This document shows, piece by piece, positions 57,377 to 64,000 of a stretch of 64,000 bases of DNA. Each line of letters begins with the position of its first letter. Position 1 is the stretch's first letter. The stretch covers positions 2,046,001-2,110,000 of the forward strand of contig NZ_CP114040.1 in NCBI RefSeq assembly GCF_026965555.1. The letters are read 5' to 3'. The notes below the pieces were generated by a model. That model searched no databases and was not told the DNA's origin. It worked only from the letters and a program-made list of their open reading frames with translations. Source of the stretch: Nannocystis punicea. GTDB lineage: Bacteria > Myxococcota_A > Polyangia > Nannocystales > Nannocystaceae. Position numbers and translations under genes: made by a program.

Positions 57377-57781
57377 TCACGCCTGCCGCGACGAGCCGAG
57401 GGTGCGGCGGATCGCCGTCACGCCGGTGTCGATCATGGCGGCGAAGCTCGGCGCGGCCGCGTCCGGGGCCACGTCGGTGATCCACACGAGCCGGCTGCCG
57501 CCCAGGTCGCCGGGGAGCACCTGGAACGAGGCGTGGTGGCGAACCTCGGGGTTGTCGACCACGGCGTAGGCCAGGCGCCGGCGGACGTCGTCGCGGCCGA
57601 TCAGCCGCTCGCGCACGACGACGTCGCCGATGAACGTGACTGTGCGGTACTCGCCCGCGAGCGTGGTGTCGACCACGAAGCCGCGGGCCAGCCGCTCGTG
57701 GATCGCCCCGACATCGCAGAGCGCGGCCCAGCTCGCGTCGACGTCGGCGTCGACGAGGATCTCCCTGTAAATTGTCGTCAT
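57377..57781 (-). CDS. SRPBCC/START-like polyketide-cyclase-type protein
   Basis: I chose the ATG at 57781 (MTTIYREILVDADVDASWAAL), giving 134 residues. The opening strand-helix (REILVDADVDASWAALCDVG) and strands EYRTVTFIGDVVVRERLIG, RRRLAYAVVDNP and HHASFQVLP, then 'SRLVWITDVAPD', fit the SRPBCC helix-grip fold. It may bind a small hydrophobic ligand. It is divergent from the next gene. Confidence 0.75.
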   Translation of the reverse strand: MTTIYREILVDADVDASWAALCDVGAIHERLARGFVVDTTLAGEYRTVTFIGDVVVRERLIGRDDVRRRLAYAVVDNPEVRHHASFQVLPGDLGGSRLVWITDVAPDAAAPSFAAMIDTGVTAIRRTLGSSRQA

Positions 57782-57872
57782 GGGTCTGTCTCTCCGCGGA
57801 GAGGCTGGCACCGGGCCTCGCCGGGCGCTTGGACGATCTTGCGGCGGTCGTCGGGGCGGGTACCCTCGCGCC

Positions 57873-58448
57873 GTGACCTGGTTCCTCGACAAGGCGTTCC
57901 TCGCGGGCCTCGACCTCCACGCCTACGACGCAGCGGCCATCGCCACGCGCGTCGGCGCTGCCCCCGACGCGGTCGCCGCGTTCGTCGACCCGCGGCGCAC
58001 TCTGTGGGTCCAGAGCGGCCCGGAATACGGGTGGCTGGCCGGCGCGGACCGGCAGCACCGACCGACGCTGCTGTTCGTCGGCGCACCGCGCCTCGACTCC
58101 GCGACGGTGCAGCCGCTCAACGCGGTGACGTTCGACCGTGGGGCCATGACGATCGAGACCGCGGCGATCGCCCTGTCGGGCCCGCTCGAGTGGGAGGGCG
58201 TCCTCGCCGCGGCCGCGGCCGCGATCGGCTTCATCCACGTCGGCAACGCGCCGATCTTCCCCTTCAAACACCCGACGATCTGGCACTACGCCGCGGTCCC
58301 GTTCCCGTTCCATCTGCACGACGACGCGCTCGGCCGCGGCGAGGGCGACCCGGAGCTCGTGCGCCGGTGGATCGAGCGCGGCAACTACGTCCTCCACTGC
58401 GGCGACGCGTTTTATTTGGGCGAGGGCGGCGAGGTCGAGTCGTCCTGA
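57873..58448 (+). CDS. Hypothetical protein
   Basis: I chose the GTG at 57873 (VTWFLDKAFLAGLDLHAYD), giving 191 residues; the earlier ATG at 57780 would overlap the SRPBCC start. The sequence has mixed alpha/beta character, with 'RTLWVQSGPEYGWLAGADRQ', 'AAAAIGFIHVGNAPIFPFKH' and 'WHYAAVPFPFHLHDDALGRG'. I do not recognise a family. No signal or membrane segment is present. It is followed by an element cluster at 58452-58515. Confidence 0.6.
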   Translation: MTWFLDKAFLAGLDLHAYDAAAIATRVGAAPDAVAAFVDPRRTLWVQSGPEYGWLAGADRQHRPTLLFVGAPRLDSATVQPLNAVTFDRGAMTIETAAIALSGPLEWEGVLAAAAAAIGFIHVGNAPIFPFKHPTIWHYAAVPFPFHLHDDALGRGEGDPELVRRWIERGNYVLHCGDAFYLGEGGEVESS

Positions 58449-58527
58449 GCTGGATGTCTCCGAGTACATGTAGAAAAGGGCATGCTCCGAAGCGCATGAC
58501 CTGAGAGACACTTTTAAAAGTGCCGCG
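58449..58527. repeat. Element cluster between converging genes
   Basis: In 79 bases: TGGATGTCTCCGAGTACATG, AAAAGGGCATGCTCCGAAGC, GCATGACCTGAGAGACAC and the 10-base palindrome CTTTTAAAAG. It separates the converging unknown gene (plus) and ABM gene (minus) and may terminate both. Confidence 0.5.
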
Positions 58528-58830
58528 TCACCGGCGCCAGACCAGCTCGGTCGGCGCGTAGTGGCGCATCTCCTCGATCTGCGCCACGTAGGGGCGGATC
58601 GCCTGGAAGAACGGGCCGAACTCCGGGCCGCGGCGGAAGCCCTGCAGGTGGGCCTCGGTCGACTCCCACTCGATGCGCAGGACGTAGTGCTCGGGCGCCT
58701 CCTCGCAGCGCGTCAGCTCGTAGGCCAGGCACTGCGGGGCGGCGCGCAGCGAGGCGCAGGCGCGGTCGTAGGCGACCTCGAAGGCGGCGGGGTCGGTGGG
58801 CACGCGGTAGCGGATGTACTCGACGATCAT
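58528..58830 (-). CDS. Antibiotic biosynthesis monooxygenase (ABM) domain protein
   Basis: This is a 100-residue single ABM domain: MIVEYIRYRVPTDPAAFEVA, YDRACASLRAAPQCLAYELT, RCEEAPEHYVLRIEWESTEA and HLQGFRRGPEFGPFFQAIRP are the four expected ferredoxin-like strands and helices. It may be a cofactor-free monooxygenase or a heme-binding protein. It is divergent from a HxlR regulator, with a shared inverted repeat between them, so it is probably under that regulator's control. Confidence 0.85.
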   Translation of the reverse strand: MIVEYIRYRVPTDPAAFEVAYDRACASLRAAPQCLAYELTRCEEAPEHYVLRIEWESTEAHLQGFRRGPEFGPFFQAIRPYVAQIEEMRHYAPTELVWRR

Positions 58831-58866
58831 CGGCCGCGAGCATCCGCCCGCCGGCGCCGCCGATCA

Positions 58867-58884
58867 ACGCACCGGTTGGTGCGT
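58867..58884. promoter_or_regulatory. Probable HxlR operator
   Basis: ACGCACC-GGTT-GGTGCGT is a perfect 7-bp inverted repeat with a four-base spacer in the 72-base gap between the divergent ABM and HxlR starts. Its position, 36 bases from the ABM start and 18 bases from the HxlR start, fits an operator for the HxlR protein controlling both genes. Confidence 0.6.
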
Positions 58885-58902
58885 GCGCGCGGCGCGACGG
58901 GC

Positions 58903-59247
58903 ATGATGCTCGGCGTGACCGACTTGACGCGGACCTTCGGTTGCCCGGTCGAGCTGACCCTCGAGGTGCTCGGCGGCAAGTGGAAGACTGTCCTGCTGGC
59001 GCGGCTCAAGCAGGGCCCGCAGCGCTACGGCGACCTGCGGCGCAACGTCCCGGGGCTGAGCGACAAGATGCTCACGCAGCGGCTGCACGAGCTCGAGCAG
59101 GTCGGCCTGGTCCGGCGCGAGGCGATCGCCGGCCACGAGCACTACGCGCTGACCGCCCGCGGCGAGTCGCTGCGCGCGGTGCTGCAGTCGCTGTACGACT
59201 GGGGCAGCGCGTTCGCGGTCGAGGCGGACGTCAAGCTCGCGCCGTAG
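58903..59247 (+). CDS. HxlR family winged-helix regulator
   Basis: The ATG at 58903 gives 114 residues (ATG 58906 is equally good). The family pattern is clear: a Cys in FGCPVELTLEVLGGKWKTVL, then LLARLKQGPQRYGDLRRNVP, GLSDKMLTQRLHELEQVGLV and REAIAGHEHYALTARGESLR. The conserved Cys at about residue 13 may sense thiol or aldehyde stress. It is divergent from the ABM gene and likely self-regulates through the inverted repeat at 58867-58884. Confidence 0.92.
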   Translation: MMLGVTDLTRTFGCPVELTLEVLGGKWKTVLLARLKQGPQRYGDLRRNVPGLSDKMLTQRLHELEQVGLVRREAIAGHEHYALTARGESLRAVLQSLYDWGSAFAVEADVKLAP

Positions 59248-59578
59248 CGCCCCGGTTGCAGCGCGGATTCGCCGACGTCGAGCTCGCATGCATGGCGCCG
59301 CCGTCCGATGCTTGCGATCGGCCTGGCACGCCGAGGTGCGCTTCGCCTCCGCGGAGGCGATCGCGGCGCTGCAAGAGGCGCTCGCGCGCGGCACCTTCGG
59401 CGACGTGCTCGAGCTGCTCGTCGCCCGCCTGCGGGCCAATCCGTCGGCCGACGTGTGAGCGCCGTCCGCCGGAAGCCCTGCGTCCGCGCTGGCGGGCCCG
59501 TCCGCGCGGCGTGGTCTCGCGGTCGAGCTTGCCTGGATCGCCGGCGCCGACCATGGTTGAGGCACCGCGGAGGAGCTC
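59248..59578. other. Intergenic region with one possible small gene
   Basis: These 331 bases lie between the HxlR and Rof-like genes. The only candidate is the 56-codon frame at 59288-59458. GCACCGCGGAGGAGCTC just before 59579 supplies the ribosome binding site for the Rof-like gene. Confidence 0.4.
59288..59458 (+). CDS. Possible small protein
   Basis: A 56-codon frame from an ATG ends 'GTFGDVLELLVARLRANPSA'DV. The C-terminal half is a plausible amphipathic helix pair (ASAEAIAALQEALARGTFGD). No ribosome binding site is convincing and no family is known to me. It could be a remnant of a longer gene. Confidence 0.25.
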   Translation: MHGAAVRCLRSAWHAEVRFASAEAIAALQEALARGTFGDVLELLVARLRANPSADV

Positions 59579-59830
59579 ATGCAGCAGACAGAACCGACCG
59601 GACGTTGCGACTTCCTCGACATGCTCGAAGAGTCGGCCCACTTCAAGCGGCCCGTGCAGGTCGAGCTGCGCACCGGCGAGAGCTTCCAGGCCCAGGTGCT
59701 CGACGTGATCACCGAGTCGGGCGAGGACTTCGTGCTGTTTCCCGACCGCGAGCGGATCCCGGTGACCCAGATCGTCCGCTGCACCTCGACCTTCGATCAC
59801 GACCCGCACAGCTACGACGAGAAGCTCTGA
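59579..59830 (+). CDS. Rof/LSm-like small protein (Rho-binding antiterminator type)
   Basis: This 83-residue protein starts at an ATG next to GAGGAGCTC. RCDFLDMLEESAHFKRPVQV, ELRTGESFQAQVLDVITESG and 'EDFVLFPDRERIPVTQIVRC' have the Cys-Asp-(F/Y) start, strand order and length of Rof/YaeO-type proteins, which bind Rho or RNA. The conservation I can see is moderate, so an LSm-like role is the alternative. Confidence 0.45.
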   Translation: MQQTEPTGRCDFLDMLEESAHFKRPVQVELRTGESFQAQVLDVITESGEDFVLFPDRERIPVTQIVRCTSTFDHDPHSYDEKL

Positions 59831-60123
59831 CGCGCCGCCTGTCCTCGAGGGCAGGCGCCATCCGGCGGGAGCCGGCGGGGAAGACAGAGGACCTCCGCGT
59901 CCAGCGGCTCTCCGTGGCGCACAGGTCCGCGCGCTCGGGCTGGTGCCTACGAGGGCTGGTACCCCCGCCTGCCGCCGGGCCAGGTCCCGGGCTCCGATCG
60001 GCCGGGTCCCAGGGCTGCGCCGATCCGGCAGCGTGAACGCGTCGCGGCGTTCACCCGGGCATGCTCGCATAACTCATCCGTGACGGCCGGCGCGGAGCCC
60101 GCGGCCGGGGCTATGATGCGATC
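59831..60123. other. Intergenic region upstream of the GH92 gene
   Basis: No gene is supported in these 293 bases. CCTGTCCTCGAGGGCAGGCG at about 59838 is a near-perfect element with one G-T mispair in the stem, 8 bases after the Rof-like stop, so it may be a terminator. The GH92 promoter is not identifiable. Confidence 0.4.
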
Positions 60124-62484
60124 ATGTTCCCGCGTCTGCGCCTGCTCCCTGCCGCGTTCCTGCTCGCAGCTTGCAACGAAACGCCGCCGGCGGGCGCGAC
60201 TGACGGCGACACCAGCACCAGCGGGTCGACCTCGAGCGGCGCCACCGAGCCGACCACCGGCAGCACCAGCGAGGGGACCAGCATGTCCCCGACGACAGGT
60301 CCCGAAGAACCTGAACTTCCGGGCATGTTCGCACCCGAGCCGCTGATCCGGCACGTCAACCCGTTCATCGGCACCGGCGGGTCGGGCTACGGGGTGGGCA
60401 GCGCGTTCCCGGGCCCGCAGGTGCCGTTCGGCCTGGCGCGGCCGGGGCCGGACACCACCCTCGCCGGCGGCTTCGCGCTCGGCTTCTCGCACTGCGCCGG
60501 GTACCACTACGACGACACCGAGGTCCAGGGCTTCTCGCAGACGCGCATGCACGGCACCGGCATCGTCGACTACGGGGCGGTGCGGGTGATGCCGACCCTC
60601 GGCATGAGCCCCGACAAGACCGACCCGGGCGGCTACCGCGTCGCGCTCGACAAGGCGACCGAGAAGGCCAGCGCCGGCTACTACGCGGTCACCCTGGCCA
60701 GCGGGATCGAGGCCGAGCTGACGGCCACCGCGCGGGTCGGCCTGCAGCGCTTCACCTTCCCCGAAGGACAGGACCCGGTGGTCATCCTCGATCTGGCGCA
60801 CGGCCTGCCCGACGTCGAGACTGTCAGCGGCCAGGTCGAGGTCGACGCCAAGGCGGGGGAGATCCGCGGCCACCACCACGTGTCGGGCGGCTACTCCGGG
60901 CGCTTCGGCGGGGTCAAGGTCTACTACGCGCTGCGGGCCTCGCGGCCGTTCGCCGAGTTCGGCAGCTGGAACGACGGTGCGCCGACGGCCGGCGCGCCGT
61001 CGCAGGAGGGCGAGGCGGTCGGCGCCTACCTGCGCTTCGACCCCGGCGAGCCGGTCGTGATCGCCGTCGGCCTGTCGTTCGTCGACGCCGCGCACGCGGC
61101 GATGAACCTCGACGCCGAGGCGCCGGAGCTCGACTTCGAGGCCGCGCGCACCGCCGCCGAGGCCGCGTGGGAGAAGGACCTCGCGCGCGTGCAGGTGCGA
61201 GGCGAGAGCGCCCGCGACTTCGAGCTGTTCTACAGCGCGCTCTACCACGTGCTGTTGATGCCGACGCTCGCCAGCGACGTCGACGGCAGCTACCGCGGGC
61301 TCGACGACGCGGTGCACACCACCGACGGGCCGTACTACACCGACTTCTCGCTGTGGGACACGTTCCGCACGCTGCACCCGCTGCTGACGCTGCTCTACCC
61401 CGAGTACCAGGGCGACATGCTGCGCTCGCTGACGCGGATGGCCGAGGACGGCGGGTGGATGCCGCGCTGGCCGCTCGGCACCGGCTACACCAACGGCATG
61501 GACGGCGAGAGCGCGACGGTCGTCTACGCCGACAGCATCCTCAAGGGCTTCGACCCCGAAGAGGTCGGCCTCGCCTCGGCCTACGCGGCGATGCGCGAGA
61601 CCGCGATGGCGCCGGTGCCTCCGGGCTCGCCGTACGGCGGGCGCATGGCGGTCGACAAGTACATCGAGCTCGGCTACGTCCCGGTCGAGGCCGGCTTCAG
61701 CTCGTCGTCGTGGACGCTCGAGTCGGCCTACAACGACTTCGCGCTGTCGAAGCTGGCCGAGGCGCTCGGCGAGCAGGGCGACGCGGCCATGTTCGCCGAG
61801 CGGGCCGGCTACTGGAAGAACGTGTGGGACCCGGACCAGCAGCTCCTGGTCGCGCGCTCCGAGAGCGGCGCGTTCGTCCCGGTCGCCGACCCACTCACGT
61901 GGCAAGACTTCTACGCCGAGGGCAACGCGCTGCAGTACGCCTGGTACACCCCGCACGACATCGAGGGCCTGGCCGACGCGATGGGCGGCCCCGACGCGGC
62001 GCTGCAGCGGCTGCAGAAGTTCTTCGAGGACTCGGAGAAGGAGGTCCTCGGCCTGATGCCGCAGCAGTACTACTGGCAGGGCAACGAGCCCGACATCCAC
62101 GCGCCGTTCGTGTTCAGCGCGCTGGGCGATCACGCCGGCAGCGCGCGCTGGTCGCGATGGGTGCTGCGCAACCGCTACGGCGACACCCCGTCGGGCCTGC
62201 CCGGCAACGACGACGGCGGGACCATGAGCGCCTGGCTCATGTTCGCGGCGCTGGGCGTGTTCCCGATCGCCGGCACCGAGGTGTACCTGCTCGGTAGCCC
62301 GATCTTCAGCGAGTCGATCCTCCACCTCGAGGGCGGCGACCTGCGGATCGTCGCGCCGGTGACGTCCGACGACGCGGTCCACTCCGCCGCGGCGAGCTGG
62401 CAGGGCGAGCCGCTGGCGCAGCCGCGCCTGCTCCACGGCGACATCGCGCAGGGCGGCACGCTGCAGATCGATCTCGGACCCTGA
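60124..62484 (+). CDS. GH92 family glycosidase (alpha-1,2-mannosidase type) lipoprotein
   Basis: This 786-residue lipoprotein has a lipobox LLAAC (Cys17) and a Thr/Ser/Gly linker (about 20-60). The GH92 domain starts with 'RHVNPFIGTGGSGYGVGSAF', then FPGPQVPFGLARPGPDTTLA, GFSQTRMHGTG and later 'DFSLWDTFRTLHPLLTLLYP', 'WMPRWPLGTGYTNGMDGESA', 'GNEPDIHAPFVFSALG' and GNDDGGTMSAWLMFAALGVF. These are the calcium-site and catalytic blocks of exo-alpha-mannosidases. It probably trims mannose from prey or environmental glycans at the cell surface. An element copy lies in the linker at about 60285-60300. Confidence 0.92.
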   Translation: MFPRLRLLPAAFLLAACNETPPAGATDGDTSTSGSTSSGATEPTTGSTSEGTSMSPTTGPEEPELPGMFAPEPLIRHVNPFIGTGGSGYGVGSAFPGPQVPFGLARPGPDTTLAGGFALGFSHCAGYHYDDTEVQGFSQTRMHGTGIVDYGAVRVMPTLGMSPDKTDPGGYRVALDKATEKASAGYYAVTLASGIEAELTATARVGLQRFTFPEGQDPVVILDLAHGLPDVETVSGQVEVDAKAGEIRGHHHVSGGYSGRFGGVKVYYALRASRPFAEFGSWNDGAPTAGAPSQEGEAVGAYLRFDPGEPVVIAVGLSFVDAAHAAMNLDAEAPELDFEAARTAAEAAWEKDLARVQVRGESARDFELFYSALYHVLLMPTLASDVDGSYRGLDDAVHTTDGPYYTDFSLWDTFRTLHPLLTLLYPEYQGDMLRSLTRMAEDGGWMPRWPLGTGYTNGMDGESATVVYADSILKGFDPEEVGLASAYAAMRETAMAPVPPGSPYGGRMAVDKYIELGYVPVEAGFSSSSWTLESAYNDFALSKLAEALGEQGDAAMFAERAGYWKNVWDPDQQLLVARSESGAFVPVADPLTWQDFYAEGNALQYAWYTPHDIEGLADAMGGPDAALQRLQKFFEDSEKEVLGLMPQQYYWQGNEPDIHAPFVFSALGDHAGSARWSRWVLRNRYGDTPSGLPGNDDGGTMSAWLMFAALGVFPIAGTEVYLLGSPIFSESILHLEGGDLRIVAPVTSDDAVHSAAASWQGEPLAQPRLLHGDIAQGGTLQIDLGP

Positions 62485-62680
62485 CATCGCGGTCATGTCG
62501 CGCCGCGCCCTCACGCGCCTGTGCTCGCGTGCGACGTGCGTGCGACCGCCTCCAACGGCGAATCGCCGCGGACACGCGCGCCAGCGACCTTCTGCGACGC
62601 CGCTGTCAGAGGCTGCGCGCACATCGACGTCGCGTGGTCTCCCCGGTGCGCCTCGCGGCGGCGCGTGCTAACCCCCCGGC

Positions 62681-63514
62681 ATGCGTTCTTACAGCTTCTC
62701 CTGCCTCGGCCTCGTCGTCGCCCTCGCGCTCGCGTGCGACTCGAAGCCCAGCGACTCCGACACCGCCAACATCGACAGCAGCACCGGCACCGACGGCACC
62801 TCTTCGGACGGCACCGAGGGCGTCAGCTCGACCGGCGGCGGCACCGAGGGCGAACCGGCGACCACCAGCGCCGGCTCGATCTCCGCCACGAGCACCAGCC
62901 CGACCAGCGAGAGCGAGGGCGGCAGCGCCACCGATCCCGGCACCAGCGGCTTCCCCGATCCGACCGGCATGACCGCGACCTCGAGCGACGTCACCTCGGC
63001 CTCGGACGTCACCACCGACGGCCCGGCGCCGGAGCCGACCCCGTGCGAGGGCGAGGCGATCGTGATCGACGCGGCCGCGCTGGCCTACACCGACGCGCAG
63101 GTGCCCCCCGACCCCGATCCGACCGGCGGCTCCTCGGGCACCAGCGGCGGCGAGCCGAACGACCCGAACACCCTGCACGTGCGCCTGTCGAACCAGACGG
63201 CCACCTGCGCCGACCCCAACGACACCATCGACTGCGGCAACAACTGGGAGGTGTCGATCCGGATCCCGCCGGCCTACCAGACGCCCGGCCTCTACCACCT
63301 GCTCGGGCCCGACGTCACCGGCACCGCGATGGAGACCGGCAGCGCCGACGACCCGAACGACTGCCCGTTCGGCGGCGGCAGCTTCGGCGCCACCTTCGAG
63401 CTGATCTCGATCGACGACAAGGAGGTCGTCGGCCGCCTGTGCCACGTCGACTTCCCGTTCTTCGACACCAAGCCCAACCTCGAGGGCACGTTCACCGCGC
63501 CGCGCTGCCAGTAG
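62681..63514 (+). CDS. Lipoprotein with Ser/Thr/Gly linker
   Basis: This 277-residue lipoprotein has a lipobox LALAC (Cys19). Residues about 25-115 are Thr/Ser/Gly/Glu-rich linker. The C-terminal domain (about 120-277) has 'EAIVIDAAALAYTDAQVPPD', 'LHVRLSNQTATCADPNDTID' and 'NNWEVSIRIPPAYQTPGLYH', with three Cys pairs. It resembles other surface lipoproteins of this window in design, but I cannot name the domain. Confidence 0.65.
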   Translation: MRSYSFSCLGLVVALALACDSKPSDSDTANIDSSTGTDGTSSDGTEGVSSTGGGTEGEPATTSAGSISATSTSPTSESEGGSATDPGTSGFPDPTGMTATSSDVTSASDVTTDGPAPEPTPCEGEAIVIDAAALAYTDAQVPPDPDPTGGSSGTSGGEPNDPNTLHVRLSNQTATCADPNDTIDCGNNWEVSIRIPPAYQTPGLYHLLGPDVTGTAMETGSADDPNDCPFGGGSFGATFELISIDDKEVVGRLCHVDFPFFDTKPNLEGTFTAPRCQ

Positions 63515-63518
63515 AGCG

Positions 63519-63590
63519 AAGGGCCATGTCCTGACGGACATGGCCCTTCATTCATGCATGAAAGGGCATGCCCGAAGGGGCACGCCCTTT
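63519..63590. terminator. Double hairpin between convergent genes
   Basis: The first stem is AAGGGCCATGTCC/GGACATGGCCCTT with loop TGAC (63519-63548), a perfect 13-bp stem holding element 63527-63540. The second is AAAGGGCATGCCC/GGGCACGCCCTTT with loop GAAG (63561-63590, one mismatch), ending in TTTT. TTCATGCATGAA lies between. It sits between the convergent lipoprotein and cdsA genes and looks like a bidirectional terminator. Confidence 0.75.
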
Positions 63591-63594
63591 TCGC

Positions 63595-64000
63595 TCATCC
63601 GGGCAGGCCGTCGGCGAACACCACGTTGGCGGCGAAGTAGTAGACGACCGGGCCGACGAACAGCAGGGCGTCGACGCGGTCGAGCATGCCGCCGTGGCCA
63701 GGCAGCAGGTTGCCGGAGTCCTTGACGCCGTGGCTGCGCTTCAGCATCGACTCGAACAGGTCGCCGACCTGGCCGGCGAGCGAGCCGAGGACGCCGAGGA
63801 CGACCGCGTGGCCGACCGCGAGCTCGGGCAGGAGGAACGCCGAGCCGAACCCGAGCGTCGCCACGTTGGCGCCGACCAGGCCGCCGAGCGAGCCCTCCCA
63901 GGTCTTGCCGGGGCTGACCGCCGGGTAGAGCTTGTGCTTGCCCCACAGGCGGCCGAACGCGTACGCGCCGGTGTCGGACAGGAACGCGATCGCCAGGGTG
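63595..64000 (-). CDS. cdsA: Phosphatidate cytidylyltransferase, C-terminal part
   Basis: The frame is open to the window edge and 134 codons are visible. The CdsA signature is SMLKRSHGVKDSGNLLPGHG followed by GMLDRVDALLF. Further upstream are SDTGAYAFGR (the conserved Asp of the CdsA fold) and GKTWEGSLGGL. Helices with VVLGVLGSLAGQVGDLF and 'VGPVVYYFAANVVF' span the membrane. It makes CDP-diacylglycerol. The N-terminal part lies outside the window. Confidence 0.95.
   Translation of the reverse strand, partial: TLAIAFLSDTGAYAFGRLWGKHKLYPAVSPGKTWEGSLGGLVGANVATLGFGSAFLLPELAVGHAVVLGVLGSLAGQVGDLFESMLKRSHGVKDSGNLLPGHGGMLDRVDALLFVGPVVYYFAANVVFADGLPG

Overview
The window is 64 kb of very GC-rich, gene-dense DNA that looks like a myxobacterial chromosome, most likely from the Nannocystis/Enhygromyxa/Plesiocystis branch. 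This is inferred from the gene content: many secreted lipoproteins with a lipobox Cys followed by Ser/Thr-rich linkers (4164-6680, 41529-42608, 60124-62484, 62681-63514), a large one-piece Ser/Thr kinase with an FG-GAP-type ectodomain, a DUF2330 protein, a TIGR04551-like outer-membrane barrel, a recA with a long Pro/Lys/Glu tail, and orphan signalling and terpene genes. No tRNA, rRNA, CRISPR array, insertion sequence or prophage was seen.

Layout. 1-9.8 kb: a decayed gene, a lipoprotein hydrolase, two propeller-type lipoproteins, a membrane protein and a six-module Cys4 protein, all on the minus strand. 9.9-16.5 kb: a small membrane protein, the DUF2330 protein, a LolA-like/MMPL exporter pair and a class I terpene synthase. 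17-23.7 kb: an orphan histidine kinase, a tail-tube-like protein, a UvrD/PcrA helicase and two lipoproteins. 24.3-32.7 kb: a coiled-coil protein, an amidohydrolase, a DUF2384-type protein and a PP2C-PilZ-Ser/Thr kinase operon. 32.8-44.2 kb: cinA, a lipoprotein 5'-nucleotidase, an unknown conserved protein, recA with a readable promoter and operator, a carotenoid oxygenase, a lipoprotein and radA. 44.4-50.9 kb: the outer-membrane barrel, nagZ, a frameshifted double GIY-YIG-like gene and a rhodanese-MoeB fusion. 51-56.8 kb: a PD-(D/E)XK-like gene followed by moxR, DUF58 and a VWA/BatA-like gene. 57.4-64 kb: SRPBCC, unknown, ABM monooxygenase and HxlR genes, a Rof-like gene, a GH92 mannosidase, a lipoprotein and the 3' end of cdsA.

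The most unusual content is non-coding. A short palindrome, TGTCC-N4-GGACA, usually inside a longer (C/A)ATG or CTG context, is scattered through intergenic DNA and also inside genes. I found 17 perfect copies and many one-sided or near copies. Ten fixed bases should occur by chance about 0.06 times in 64 kb. Copies form terminator-like hairpins between convergent genes, a 52-bp perfect palindrome with compensatory changes, and tandem arrays (30 bp x10, 35 bp x6). Separately, three genes (7070-7750, recA, the VWA gene) have their own 3' ends tandemly duplicated just past the stop codon, with periods of 57, 120 and 101 bp. I read this as a repeat family and a local duplication habit characteristic of this genome; both are the main leads for follow-up.
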